DNA of 64,000 nt, taken from Bog-473 sp963730395. Its GTDB lineage: Bacteria > Actinomycetota > Acidimicrobiia > Acidimicrobiales > RAAP-2. Shown here one piece after another: positions 45,247-54,484 of this stretch. The stretch lies in assembly GCA_963730395.1 (NCBI GenBank), contig CAVSSK010000007.1, positions 124,001 to 188,000 of the forward strand, given 5' to 3'. The stretch's first letter is position 1. The number at the start of each line of letters is the position of its first letter. Position numbers and translations under genes: made by a program. The notes beneath the pieces were generated by a model. That model searched no databases and had not been told where the DNA came from. It saw only the letters and a list, made by a program, of their open reading frames with translations.

Positions 45247-46102
45247 CTCCGGTCGTCGTCCTCTTCGGCGCCGGCGATCGGTGTGGGCCTGGCGCTGATC
45301 GTCTCGGGCATCTGGTCGAGCGCCCGACCAGTCCGGCAAAGCGACGCGATGACCAAGCGCATCGATCCGGCCAACCGCCAAGCGGCCGTGCGGCCGCCCT
45401 GATCGGCGCCGTCATCGTCGGGCTGGTCACCCACTGGCCGGTCGGTGCGGCCATCGGAGGTGCCGTCGGCTGGACACTGCGTTCGGCACTCCAGCCCACC
45501 ACCTCGCGACGGGTCACCGGTCGCCTGGAGGCTCTGGCCACCTGGATCGAGGCGCTGCGGGACAGCAGTCGCCGCCCACCGGGGCCTTCTGGCCGCCATC
45601 GAGTCGACCGAGCGCGCCGCCCCTCCCGCGATCAAAAGGCCCGTTGCCGCACCTGGTCGTGCGCATCAAAAGCGGCAGTGCACTTGACGGCGCGCTCTAC
45701 GCCTTCGCGGCCGAGCTCGGCGATGCGGCGGTCGACGAGGCGATCGCCCCACTCATCTTGGCCGCCCGCTTCGGCGGCTCTGACCTGCGGAGCCTCCTGG
45801 CCACCGCTGCCGCCAACACCCGCGAGCAGATCGCGCTCTGGCAACGCACCGAGGTGGCCCGGGCCAAACCGCGGCGCGACATGCGCCTGGTCATCGCCGT
45901 GACCCTGGTCTTCACGCTCGGCATCTTGATCATCGGCCACGGCTACTTCAAGCCGTTCGGCACCCCGGCCGGCCAGATCGTCCTTCTGGCGGTGGCCGGG
46001 CTCTTCGCCGGCGGCTTCGCGGCCATGAACCGGCTGTCGCGTCCGGTGCCCATGCCGCCGTCTCTCGTTCGGACACAAGACGGTCAGGTAGATGAGCGCT
46101 GA
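45243..46102 (+). CDS. TadB-like pilus inner-membrane protein, frameshifted
   Basis: About 285 aa of a type II secretion F-domain protein. ATG 45243 overlaps the stop of the ATPase. The protein reads MTPVVVLFGA, then after an indel AIGVGLALIVSGIWSSARPV (first helix), and RAALIGAVIVGLVTHWPVG with AAIGGAVGWTLRS (second helix pair). A cytoplasmic F-domain follows with LEALATWIEALRD and AAHRGLLAAIESTERAA, LDGALYAFAAELGDAAVDEA and final helices (LVIAVTLVFTLGILIIGHGY, QIVLLAVAGLFAGGFAAMNR). Indels are at about 45272, 45565 and 45640. TadB forms the platform with TadC. Confidence 0.78.
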
Positions 46103-47000
46103 TCGATCGTCGTCGGACTCGGCATCGGCGTCGGCCTGGTCACCGTGGTCTGCGGCCTGTTCCCGCCGCCGCTGACCCTGCGTGCGGCGCTGGCTCGTCT
46201 GTGCGGTGAGCACGCCCCGCGTCGACTCGACGTGCTGTACTCGGCGGCGCCGGCGGGGCGCGCCGCATGGCCGGGCACTTCGTCGACACCAACGTGAAGA
46301 AGGTCCCCCGACTGGCCGACATCGTCGCTGCCGGATCTCGCCATCACCGGCACCGCCACCGAGACCTTCGCCCTCAAGGTCGTCGGCTATGGCGTCGGAC
46401 TCGCCTTGCTCGGCCCGGTGCTGTGGGCGACCGCAGGTGCGGTCGGCATCCATCTCAGCCTCGAGGTGCCACTGCTGGGCGTCCTGGTCCTCGGGGCGGC
46501 CGGGGCGGTCAGCCCGTTCTTCGATCTGCACAAGGCGGCCGAGACGCCGGCGCCGACACTTCTGCCACTCGCTCTCCACCTATGCCTCGCTGGTGTCGAT
46601 GGCCATGGCGGGTGCCATGGGGTGGTCGAGTGCCCTGGAGGTGGCGGCCGGAGTGTCGTCGACCGACTGGGCCATGGACGAGATCGCCCAGTCCCTGCTT
46701 GTGGGCCCAGGCCTACCGCAAGCCTCCTTGGGAGGGTCTCGAGCGTCTGGCCGTCCGCTTCAACGTGCCCGACCTCACCGACCTGGCCCGGCCATGGCCC
46801 AGGCCGGTGACGGGGCGCGCATCCGCGACTCCCTGGACGCCAAGGCCGCATCGCTGCGCCTCAAGGAGACCTCCGCCCTCGAGGACGCCGCCCAAGCCGT
46901 GACCCAGAAGATGCTGCTGCCCGGCGTCCTGCTCATGGCCGGCTACGGCGTCCTCGTCTTCTATCCCGCCCTGGCCTCCTTCACGGGCAGCCGCCTGTGA
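46092..47000 (+). CDS. TadC-like pilus inner-membrane protein, frameshifted
   Basis: About 300 aa of the second platform protein, starting at ATG 46092 inside the end of TadB. Pieces in different frames are VGLGIGVGLVTVVCGLFPPP (helix 1), AGHFVDTNVKKVPRLADIVA, and DLAITGTATETFALKVVGYG with GVGLALLGPVLWATAGAVG. These are followed by RRRHFCHSLSTYASLVSMAM, WAQAYRKPPWEGLERLAVRF, AGDGARIRDSLDAKAASLRL and QKMLLPGVLLMAGYGVLVFY (last helix). Single extra or missing bases are visible near 46100, 46255, 46335, 46545, 46700 and 46793. The order and spacing match TadC. Confidence 0.76.
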
Positions 47001-47058
47001 TCCGTACCCAACCGATCCATACCCGTCTCATCCAACCACCACCAGCGAAAGGAACCCC

Positions 47059-47321
47059 ATGGCGCATCCCAACGTCACACCCGCCAGTTACAGAGAGAAG
47101 GTCGGCGCGCTGGCGCGCTCGGCCTTCGAGTCGACCAGGACCGCGCTCAGCTTTCTCCGCGCCTACGTGGCGACACGGACCATCTGGTCTCGGCCGACGA
47201 GCGCGGCGAGATCGCCTCATGGGTGGTGGTCACCGCCCTTGTCGTGGCCGCGTCGATCGTCATCGTGGGCATCATCGTCACCAAGCTCACCACCACGGCC
47301 AACAACATCCAGACGCCGTGA
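47059..47321 (+). CDS. Flp-type pilin-like small protein, one frameshift
   Basis: A protein of about 86 aa behind GAAAGGA (47047-47053). The N-terminus MAHPNVTPASYREKVGALAR is followed after one indel near 47175 by DHLVSADERGEIASWVVVTA and a single hydrophobic helix (LVVAASIVIVGIIVTKLTTT), ending ANNIQTP. A short protein with a Glu shortly before one hydrophobic helix, placed between TadC and TadE genes, fits the Flp major pilin or a close relative. The exact prepilin peptidase site is not obvious. Confidence 0.65.
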
Positions 47322-47357
47322 CCCGAGGTGTGCCCCACGGCGGCGGCGCCAATCGCC

Positions 47358-47772
47358 ATGATGGTGCGCGACGGACGCGACTGTGTGCGTGGATTCGTCG
47401 ACCAAGGGGAGAAGAGGGGTTGGCGGAGTTCGTCGTCTGCCTTCCCGTCTTCTTTCTCCTCGTCCTCGCCGGCATCCAGTTCGCCCTGTGGTCTCACGCC
47501 AGCCACTTGGCCCGCGCCGCGGCCGAACAGGGCAGCCAGGTGGCGTCCGGCTACGGCTCGTCGTCGCACGCCGGCACCCAGGCCGCCTACCAGTTCATCG
47601 CCACCACCGGGCCGGGCACGCTCACCGGTCCAAGGTCTCGACGACGACAACCTCTGGTGACATCGCCCAGGTCACGGTCACCGGGCGGGCCCAGGCCCTC
47701 ATCCCGTGGTTCGATCTCAGCGTGTCGGCCACGAGCGATGCCCCGATCCAGGAGTACCGGCCCAGTGGTTGA
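47358..47772 (+). CDS. TadE-like pseudopilin, frameshifted
   Basis: About 137 aa starting at ATG 47358 (MMVRDGRDCVRGFVDQGE). An indel near 47415 leads to GLAEFVVCLPVFFLLVLAG, the typical TadE start in which a Glu precedes the hydrophobic helix. Then come IQFALWSHASHLARAAAEQG and ATTGPGTLTG, and after another indel near 47635 KVSTTTTSGDIAQVTVTGRA and IPWFDLSVSATSDAPIQ, ending at TGA 47772. TadE/F proteins are minor pilins processed by the prepilin peptidase. The next gene follows after four bases. Confidence 0.75.
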
Positions 47773-47776
47773 CCGG

Positions 47777-48220
47777 ATGTCTCGCAGGCGGTACTGGGCG
47801 CAAGCGAAGACGGCTCAGGCCATCGCCGAGCTGGTCATCGTCGCCCCCGTCCTCTTGATCGTCATCGTCCTCATGGTCGCCCTCGGACGGGTCGATTCGG
47901 CCCAAGGCGACGTCGAGTCCGCAGCGCGGGCCGGCGTCCAGGCTGCGGTCGTCCAGGCCGATGCCTCCGATGCCCAGACCCAGGCGAGCACCGCCGCGCA
48001 ATCGTCGCTCAGCGGTGCGGGGCTCACCTGTCCCGCGCCGCAGATCAGCGTCGACACCTCGAACTTCGTGGCCGGCGGGTGGGTGTCGGTCAGCGTGACC
48101 TGTGTCACCAGCCTGGCCGACGTGTCGGTGCCCGGAGTGCCCGGCGCCAAGACCTTGAGCGCAACGTCCTCGGCCCACATCGATCCGTTCCGTGCGGTTG
48201 CTGGGGACCCGACCTCATGA
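47777..48220 (+). CDS. TadE/TadF-like minor pilin
   Basis: An intact 147-aa protein. The TadE motif AQAIAELVIVAPVLLIVIVL again shows Glu directly before a hydrophobic helix. The mature part begins with GRVDSAQGDVESAARAGVQA and has one Cys pair (LTCPAPQ and VTCVTS) that could form a disulfide. Its stop overlaps the ATG of the next gene (ATGA). The absence of indels here contrasts with the genes on its left. Confidence 0.85.
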   Translation: MSRRRYWAQAKTAQAIAELVIVAPVLLIVIVLMVALGRVDSAQGDVESAARAGVQAAVVQADASDAQTQASTAAQSSLSGAGLTCPAPQISVDTSNFVAGGWVSVSVTCVTSLADVSVPGVPGAKTLSATSSAHIDPFRAVAGDPTS

Positions 48221-48714
48221 CAGGACAACTGATGCGGTCCTGCAGCGCAACACCCTTGGCCCTCGCCGACCGGCTTCGGCGCGTGCGGCATCGCCGGAGG
48301 ACTCGCTGGCGGCCTTCCGAGGATGGTCAGATCCTGGCCATGACGTGCGTCTTCATGACCATGTTCTTGGCCCTGGCCGGCCTGGTGGCCGACGGCGGCC
48401 ACTACTTCGATGCGAAGCAGGCCGCGGCGTCCGAGGCCGAACAGGCGGCCCGGGCCGGGGCCGGTTCCCTCGACGTCAGCCAGCTGCACGCCGGCACCGT
48501 CGCCCTCGATCCCAATACCGCCGTCGCCCAGGCCGAGAGCTACATGGTCGCCTCGGGCCAGCCGGGAACGGCCTGGGTGCAGGGCAACACCGTCTACGCC
48601 CAGATCAGCTACCGACAGCCGACCCAGCTGCTCGGCATCATCGGTGTCGGCAGCCTCCAGATCAACGTGACCGAATCCGCCACCGATGTCAGTGGCGTCA
48701 CCTCAGGAGGATGA
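48217..48714 (+). CDS. Putative Tad locus secreted/membrane protein (TadG/E-like N-terminus)
   Basis: An intact 165-aa protein. After a basic N-terminus the segment EDGQILAMTCVFMTMFLALA with GLVADGGHYFDAKQAAASEA matches the Flp-pilus TadE/G-like N-terminal domain, a membrane helix followed by an outer helical region. The outer part is short, with AVAQAESYMVASGQPGTAWV and VTESATDV near its end. It is coupled to the previous gene by a four-base overlap and followed by AGGAGG for the next gene. Confidence 0.82.
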   Translation: MTGQLMRSCSATPLALADRLRRVRHRRRTRWRPSEDGQILAMTCVFMTMFLALAGLVADGGHYFDAKQAAASEAEQAARAGAGSLDVSQLHAGTVALDPNTAVAQAESYMVASGQPGTAWVQGNTVYAQISYRQPTQLLGIIGVGSLQINVTESATDVSGVTSGG

Positions 48715-48716
48715 CC

Positions 48717-51606
48717 ATGCCCCGTTCGATCCAACACCCTCGCGCCCACCGTCCGCCCACTGATCGAAGGGCTCGGCGCTCTCGTTGTCTTGGTGTGCGG
48801 ACTCGTCGGGATCCCGGTCGTCCTGGCCACCACCGTCGGCTGGCCGCTTCCACACCATCTCAGCGGAGGGGGCCAGGTGGCGGACGCGCTGCGCAGCACC
48901 ATCCCGGACTCGTTCTGGCCCCATCTCTTCGCGTCCTTGGCCTGGATGGCCTGGGCCTACTTCGTCTTCTCTGTCCTCGCCACTGCGATCTCCCGTATCC
49001 GCACTCCGTCGGGGCATCGTCGTCGCCCTCTCGGGCGCCACAGTGCGGCCGCCGGCCTGGTCTCTGCGGTCATCACGGCGGCCGTCGTCCTCAGCCAGTT
49101 GCGCGGTGCTCCGACGGGGCGTATCCCCGCCCCGACGTCGGTTGCCACGGCTCCTTTCCGCAGCGCCGTCGCGTCTCCACCCAGCACCTCGAGCGTCGCG
49201 AGGCCCGCGCTGCAACTCGTGTCGGACAGCACGCCATTGCCCGCTGCGCAGATCGCCAAGGTGACGCACACCGTCGTAGCCGGGGACACCTTGTGGGGCA
49301 TTGCCGAGACGTACTACGGCAACGGAGAGCAGTGGCAGGCCATCTATCAGGCCAACGTCGGTGTGCTTCAGCCCGATGGCCGAGCCCTCGGCAACGCCCA
49401 CTGGATCTACCCGGGCTGGACCTTAATCATCCCTTGCCTCACGGTTGCTGCGCCCACACCCTCACCGTCTCCTGCGCCTGCGGACCCAACGCCGACCCCC
49501 GTCGCGGCCCCCACCACTCAACCCGCTGCGACCCAATCGACCGTGGCCCAACCGGCCCATGCCGTCACATCCCATGACGACCACACCTCGACGTCACCAC
49601 AGAGCGCAAAGACACCGCATGTCGGCAAGAAGGCTAACCCTGCCCCTCGTGCCGATCACGCCGACGCCACCTCCCCGGTGCCCGCCGTGCCTGGCGCACC
49701 GTCGACACCCCATCCGGATGCCGCCCCACGTCGTCCACACGATGTCCACAAGCAAGTCGCCACCCATCACGTGCGCTCTGGTGCCGACGACATCGGGCCC
49801 GTGGCCATCGGGGCGGGCATCTTCGGCCTGGCCGCCATCGGCATCGTCGGCGCCCTCGATCGCCGGCGCCAGCGCCAGCGCATGATGCGTGTCCGGGGCC
49901 GGCGGATCCCGCTCCCGGCCCCGCACAGCGCCGCCGCCGACCTCGAGTTGGCATTGCGCCAGTACGCCCGGGCCGACGGAGCGTTCTGGCTGACCCGTCT
50001 GGGCAACCTGTTGGCCTTCGCCGCCGACCGCGCCCAGCTTCCTCGGCCGAGAGTGCTGGGCGTCGAAGCCAGTCCCCAGGGTCTCGACGTCTTCGTGGCA
50101 GGAGAGATTGGTGAAGTCCCGGCGCCATTCGAGCCTGGTGCACAGCCCGACGTCTGGCATCTCCCGCTCCGCACCGATCCCGGAGTGCTTGACGAGGCCA
50201 TGGTCCCAGAGCCCGTTCGCCTGATCCTCTTCAGCATTGGTCAGCGCGCCGGTGTCAGCGTGCTGATCAACCTCGAGCACTATTTGACTGTGCACGTGCA
50301 GGTCCCGGCCGAGCGGGCAGCCGGCACCCTGGCTGCCATCGGTACGGAGCTGGCCGCTGCCAGCGGCTCCCGGGCGCGAGTTCTGGCCGTCGGATTCGGC
50401 CACGGGGTGATCGACCGCTTCGATGACGGCGCCGTCGCCGAGAACCTCGATGCCGCGCTGCGTAAGCTGCACGTGGGAGAACAAACCATCGTATTGGTCG
50501 ATGGAGCGATGGGGTTCAACGGGCTCACTGAGTTGGGCCAACGGACCGACGTGCACCTCGTCACCGCCGGCCCGGTCGCACCCGGCGGCACTGGGTTGGT
50601 CATCGATCCGACCCAACCGACCTTCGTCGGGCCACCAGTCCAACCCGTTGATCCGACTCACGTGACTGAGGAAATCCTGCTCGACGTCGAAGGACTCTTC
50701 GACTTGGCGGAAGCGCCTGCCAACGCCGAGCCGGCCGACGAGCCTTACGCCAGTTTCGAGAACGCCCTGCCTTCCGAGACGTACCAACAAGAGGAAGCGA
50801 TCACTCTCGGTCTCCTCGGCGAGCCGAGCATCACGGTCGGACAGAGGAGCACAAGAGATCTCCTCGAGGCGGTCGCTCCGACCGCGGGCACCAAGTCTCG
50901 CCGCGTCGTCGAACTTCTCGTCTACCTGGCTGCCCACGGCGGCAGCGCCACCCGAGGGCAATGGCTCACCGATGTCTCTCCCGACAAGACGCTTAGTGAC
51001 GGCTACGTGCGCAACTTGGTGTTGCTCACTCGCCGCTCCCTCGAGGCGCTGACCGGCGACGGCGAACTCCTCGCCTATGAGCGCGCCAGCCAACGTTTCA
51101 CCTTGGCCGACCGTATCCGCAGCGACTGGACCATGTTTCGCTCCTTCGCAGCCGACGGCGCGCCCGACGGACTCCGCGCCGCACTGTCTTTGGTCCGAAG
51201 CTTGCCTTTTGGCGCCAACCCCGAACCTTGGACCTCGGCCGGCGGCCTCTCCTACGCCATGGTGGCTGAGATTGTCGATGCCGCGATCTCCTTGGCCGAG
51301 CACGCGCTCTCCGTCAGCGACAGCGGGCTCGCCGTCTGGGCCGCTCGCCAAGGTCAGCTGGTCGACCGTTATGACCAAGGTCTGTGGCGTCTCCTCTTGC
51401 GCGCCGCTGGCGACGACCAGACACGACAGCGGATCTGGCGCGAGCTTCATGACCTGTTGGCCATTGACGGTGAGCCGGCCGAAGATCTCGACGCCGAGAC
51501 AGTCGATCTCTACAACCGCCTTTGCGCACCCCGGACGGTGTCGGCCGACGTCATCGTGCTCCAAGATGACGACGAAATGGTTATCCCCACACGCCAGGCG
51601 GTGTGA
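48717..51606 (+). CDS. Membrane protein with LysM and BTAD-like domains, one frameshift
   Basis: About 960 aa. ATG 48717 has AGGAGG six bases upstream. One extra base near 48732 separates MPRSI from NTLAPTVRPLIEGLGALVVL. Two or three membrane helices follow, then a LysM motif (THTVVAGDTLWGIAETYYGN to IYPGWTLIIP) and a Pro/Thr/Ala-rich linker. A further helix (IGAGIFGLAAIGIVGAL) leads to a large cytoplasmic part. That part ends with a winged-helix and TPR region resembling bacterial transcriptional activator domains (SRRVVELLVYLAAHGGSATR; SDGYVRNLVLLTRRSLEAL; DGLRAALSLVRSLPFG). Similar LysM-BTAD proteins sit in actinobacterial Tad loci. It could link wall binding to gene control. It is probably the last gene of the pilus operon. 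Confidence 0.82.
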
Positions 51607-51677
51607 AAATCTGACTCAGGAGTGTTCTCTACTGGGTATGTTCGCTCTCGCCTGTGAACGAGGACAACGAGCGGGTG

Positions 51678-51878
51678 TCAGCCTTTGTCAGCTCGTCGCG
51701 GCGAGCAGTCGGGGCACACGTCATTGCCATGCCGATCCTTTTTCCACCCAGCGACGTCCAGACGGTCGGCGATGACGAGCGAAAAGGACTGGACCGTCAT
51801 GTGCTCGTTGCTGGCCAGGACGAAGATCGACGGGCAGTCGGGGCTGTCGCAATGAATCGTGAACCCAGTGACGGTCAT
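51678..51878 (-). CDS. Small zinc-ribbon-like protein
   Basis: A 66-aa protein with four Cys in two pairs (IHCDSPDCPSIFVLAS and VCPDCSPRRADKG), likely one zinc site. The central segment reads MTVQSFSLVIADRLDVAGWK. Its ATG overlaps the stop of the upstream gene (ATGA), so the two form a two-gene unit. Function is unknown; compact zinc ribbons of this sort are frequent on actinobacterial elements. Confidence 0.68.
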   Translation of the reverse strand: MTVTGFTIHCDSPDCPSIFVLASNEHMTVQSFSLVIADRLDVAGWKKDRHGNDVCPDCSPRRADKG

Positions 51879-52252
51879 GTCACCCCGCCCCTCGGCCTCC
51901 CGCCCAGGTATTCGTCAAACGACTGCGTCGACCATCCGAGCAAGGCGGCTGGCGGAGCCGGTGGTGCAACTGGGGCCGACGGGATCGGTGGCGCTGGCGG
52001 CGCAGGGGCGCCAGGAGTTGCCATAGGTGCGGGTTGTGCCGGTCCTCCGGTTGCGCCCGGGATGAAACCGACCCGGGAGCCGTCCCGAGCGAGAAACCAT
52101 CCGTCGCGAAATCGACCGACGTAGACCCCGCCGAAGGTGTGCACCGAGTCATCTCGGATGATCGCCCGCCACTGGTTCGAACGGTCGAGCACGCGGCCTT
52201 GGCTAAGCCATCCAACGCACCTCCCGCTGCGGTCATAGATCGGTTCAACCAC
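51875..52252 (-). CDS. 4-fold beta flower-like protein with Pro/Ala-rich tail
   Basis: A 125-aa protein from GTG 52252. Residues 1-65 contain four short repeats of the type GRCVGWLSQGRVLDRSN, GVYVGRFRDGWFLARDG and SRVGFIPGA, as in the 4-fold beta flower domain I recall from actinobacterial proteins. The next 45 residues are a Pro/Ala linker, followed by a short conserved-looking end (GWSTQSFDEYLGGRP). No enzyme motif is present; such domains may bind a ligand or partner. It is translationally coupled to the zinc-ribbon gene. Confidence 0.68.
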   Translation of the reverse strand: MVEPIYDRSGRCVGWLSQGRVLDRSNQWRAIIRDDSVHTFGGVYVGRFRDGWFLARDGSRVGFIPGATGGPAQPAPMATPGAPAPPAPPIPSAPVAPPAPPAALLGWSTQSFDEYLGGRPRGGVT

Positions 52253-52771
52253 AAGAGCGAGAACCCGGGCTCACGGTGCGCGCCACGGCCCCACCATAGA
52301 GGGACAGTCACGGCCATTGGTCGGTACGCCGCGCCGCAGACTCACCTCGACTCTTCGTTCGGTCGAGACCTTCGCGAGCTGAGCAGTCCTCCGCGACCCT
52401 GCGCGTGCGCGGCCCCGAAAGGCGCTTCTTCTCGTCCGTCCTGCCTGGCGTCGCGACTTCCACAAAGGACGCTCTAACCCACCAGAGGGCTCGGCGGACC
52501 GCAGTTCGCGCTGGAGTGGGGGGCTGCCGATAGGTGACTGCGGTGGCATGCTGCCTCTCCACGCCACCCACTGATCGACGCCTTTCGGTGGCTGTTTGGT
52601 GCGCTCGCATGACCCCCACCATGGGGCGCCTCTGCGGTGGGACCACCCTGCCAGACGTCGTCCTTGGCGCTCCAAGCCCTGAAGTGCACTCGCTGCGCTC
52701 GGGGCTATTCCGCTCGGCCTCCCTCTGGCGTCCGGGTGCCATCGCATCGGACCACATGGAGGGATTCAGAA
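52253..52771. other. 519-base leader region upstream of ardC, no supported gene
   Basis: Open frames here are short or show no protein-like pattern. The region has several small GC-rich inverted repeats and a CGCTGCGCTC stretch (about 52694) that also occurs in the ssb leader (about 60746). It should contain the divergent promoters for the leftward beta-flower gene and rightward ardC. Only the GGAGGG at 52758-52763 can be assigned with confidence. Confidence 0.4.
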
Positions 52772-53593
52772 ATGACCGCCAAGGACAACCACTCAGAACT
52801 TATCGACCAGCTGACAGAGGGAATCGCCAACCTCACGTCATCGACACAGTGGCAGGACTATCTCAACTTCCAGAGCCGCTTTCATCGTTACAGCTTCGGG
52901 AACGTTCTCCTCATCGCCCTTCAGCGTCCCTACGCCACTCGGGTCGCCGGGTTCAACGCCTGGAAGAAGTCGAATCGCTTCGTCCGCAAAGGCGAGAAGG
53001 CCATCTGGATACTCGCCCCCATGGTCTACAAGAACCCCGATGCCGAGGAGGGTGAGGTCGATCGTGTCATCCGGGGCTTCAGGTTCGTGCCGGTCTTCGA
53101 CGTCGCTCAGACCGATGGGGAGGAGCTCCCGACGGTGTGCGCCCGTATCGATGGTGATGACACCGCCGGGCACTATGCCCAGCTCGTGACGGTGGCCGAA
53201 TCGCTTGGCTTTACGGTCGAGGATCATGAGTTCGGCGGTGCCACTAACGGCGACTGTTCGCACTGCGAGCACCGCATCCGGGTCGAGACCCACAACACCG
53301 GCGCCCAGCGCGTCAAGACGCTCGCTCATGAGATCGCTCACGCCCTCCTCCACGAGAGCTTCGAGAGCCGGGCCCTGGCCGAGCTCGAGGCCGAGTCGAC
53401 GGCCTACGTCGTGTGCCAGGCACTCGGGATCGATTCGGGCGAGTACTCCTTCGGTTACGTCGCAACCTGGGCCAGCGGTGGCGAGGAGGCTATCGCCGGG
53501 ATTAGGGCGTCCGCCCAGCGCATCCAGAAGAGCGCGGCAATCATCCTGAAGGCCTTCGAGCCTGCAGAAGCTGGGAGCGAGGTGGCCGTGTAG
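52772..53593 (+). CDS. ardC: ArdC-family antirestriction protein (ssDNA-binding + zincin-like domain)
   Basis: A 273-aa protein. The N-terminal ssDNA-binding ArdC domain shows DYLNFQSRFHRYSFGNVLLI and RVAGFNAWKKSNRFVRKGEK then AIWILAPM. The C-terminal part is a zinc-peptidase-like domain with VKTLAHEIAHALLH (HExxH) and a downstream Glu (AELEAESTAYVVCQALGID). ArdC proteins protect incoming single-stranded conjugative DNA from host restriction. ATG 52772 has GGAGGG eight bases upstream. It lies with ssb and relaxase on the plus strand, as expected of genes expressed early after transfer. Confidence 0.9.
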   Translation: MTAKDNHSELIDQLTEGIANLTSSTQWQDYLNFQSRFHRYSFGNVLLIALQRPYATRVAGFNAWKKSNRFVRKGEKAIWILAPMVYKNPDAEEGEVDRVIRGFRFVPVFDVAQTDGEELPTVCARIDGDDTAGHYAQLVTVAESLGFTVEDHEFGGATNGDCSHCEHRIRVETHNTGAQRVKTLAHEIAHALLHESFESRALAELEAESTAYVVCQALGIDSGEYSFGYVATWASGGEEAIAGIRASAQRIQKSAAIILKAFEPAEAGSEVAV

Positions 53594-53893
53594 GCCACTT
53601 TCTTCAAGAGAACGGTCATCTCGAGTAACCGTGTTCGACGTCATGGGCTCAAGAGAGCGCCTCCCGACCTTCTGGCAATATGGCGGTTTCCGGCCGTGGA
53701 GATGTTCACCCATAGAAACCGTCTCAGGGCATTCCTACGCGGTCTGACGGCAAAGCGCGCCGCGTTCGCTGAACCATTGCGACCGTCTTGCCCCGTGCCG
53801 ATGGCTAGACTTCCGCGTCTCCCGCGGAGGGCACGGGCTTCTCCCCATGTGCCTAGGGTGCGTGGCCGGTCGCTATCAGCCGCTCGACCCCCG
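53594..53893. other. 300-base convergent intergenic region
   Basis: This stretch lies between the ends of ardC and the leftward cargo operon. I see no supported gene and no convincing terminator hairpin. A short Arg/Pro-rich open frame on the plus strand (53696-53908) is most likely a chance frame in high-GC DNA. Confidence 0.4.
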
Positions 53894-54409
53894 TCAAGGC
53901 CTTCCTGATCGTACCCAGTTTTCGTGATTGGTCACCCAGGCCAGCGCTTCATCCCAGCCGAGCAGCACTTCCTCCGGCGGATCGGTCGATATCCGCAACG
54001 TCGTTCTCTGATAAATACCGGTCCCGAGAAACTTCGCCCAGCTCACCTGGTACGCGACGTCGTGCTTCACTGACTCCAAACCGAAACTGGTAATCGCCCA
54101 GTCATCGTTGATCAATAGCGCCAGCGTTCCCCGGAGTCTGACTGGCTCGTCGACCGTTGCTGCACGCGCTTGGGTGGCCATTTCCACACTCGTGGCCAGC
54201 TGTTGAAGTGCGTATCCCAGACTGAAGTCTTGCAGCGGCTGATTCACTCGCTCCAGCCCCTTCTCCAGTTCGCTCGCTATCTCTGCCGCGTCCTGGTCAT
54301 GGATCCAAATGACCGTCGTGTCGCGACGAAGCGGCATTCGAAGCGATCCACCTTCTGAAAGGTCGAACACGTCATGCCCCCACTCAAAGGGCTCGAAGTC
54401 GAGCCACAA
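53894..54409 (-). CDS. Uncharacterised protein, last gene of the cargo operon
   Basis: About 171 aa, not recognised. It is acidic, with a helical centre (DAAEIASELEKGLERVNQPL, YALQQLATSVEMATQA) and a strand-rich end (GTLALLINDDWAITSFGLES, IYQRTTLRISTDPPEEVLLG). There is no signal peptide or membrane helix. The first start in frame is a TTG at 54409 without a good ribosome-binding site. The frame is open and protein-like further upstream (YFLALKAANGVPVLWLDFEP) up to the TGA that ends the previous gene, which is in the same frame. Either an unusual start is used or the two once formed one protein. Confidence 0.6.
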   Translation of the reverse strand: MWLDFEPFEWGHDVFDLSEGGSLRMPLRRDTTVIWIHDQDAAEIASELEKGLERVNQPLQDFSLGYALQQLATSVEMATQARAATVDEPVRLRGTLALLINDDWAITSFGLESVKHDVAYQVSWAKFLGTGIYQRTTLRISTDPPEEVLLGWDEALAWVTNHENWVRSGRP

Positions 54410-54484
54410 AACGGGAACCCCGTTTGCGGCCTTGAGAGCAAGGAAATAGAGGACGTGGCAGTCGGGAGAGGCACTGGTTCGAAC

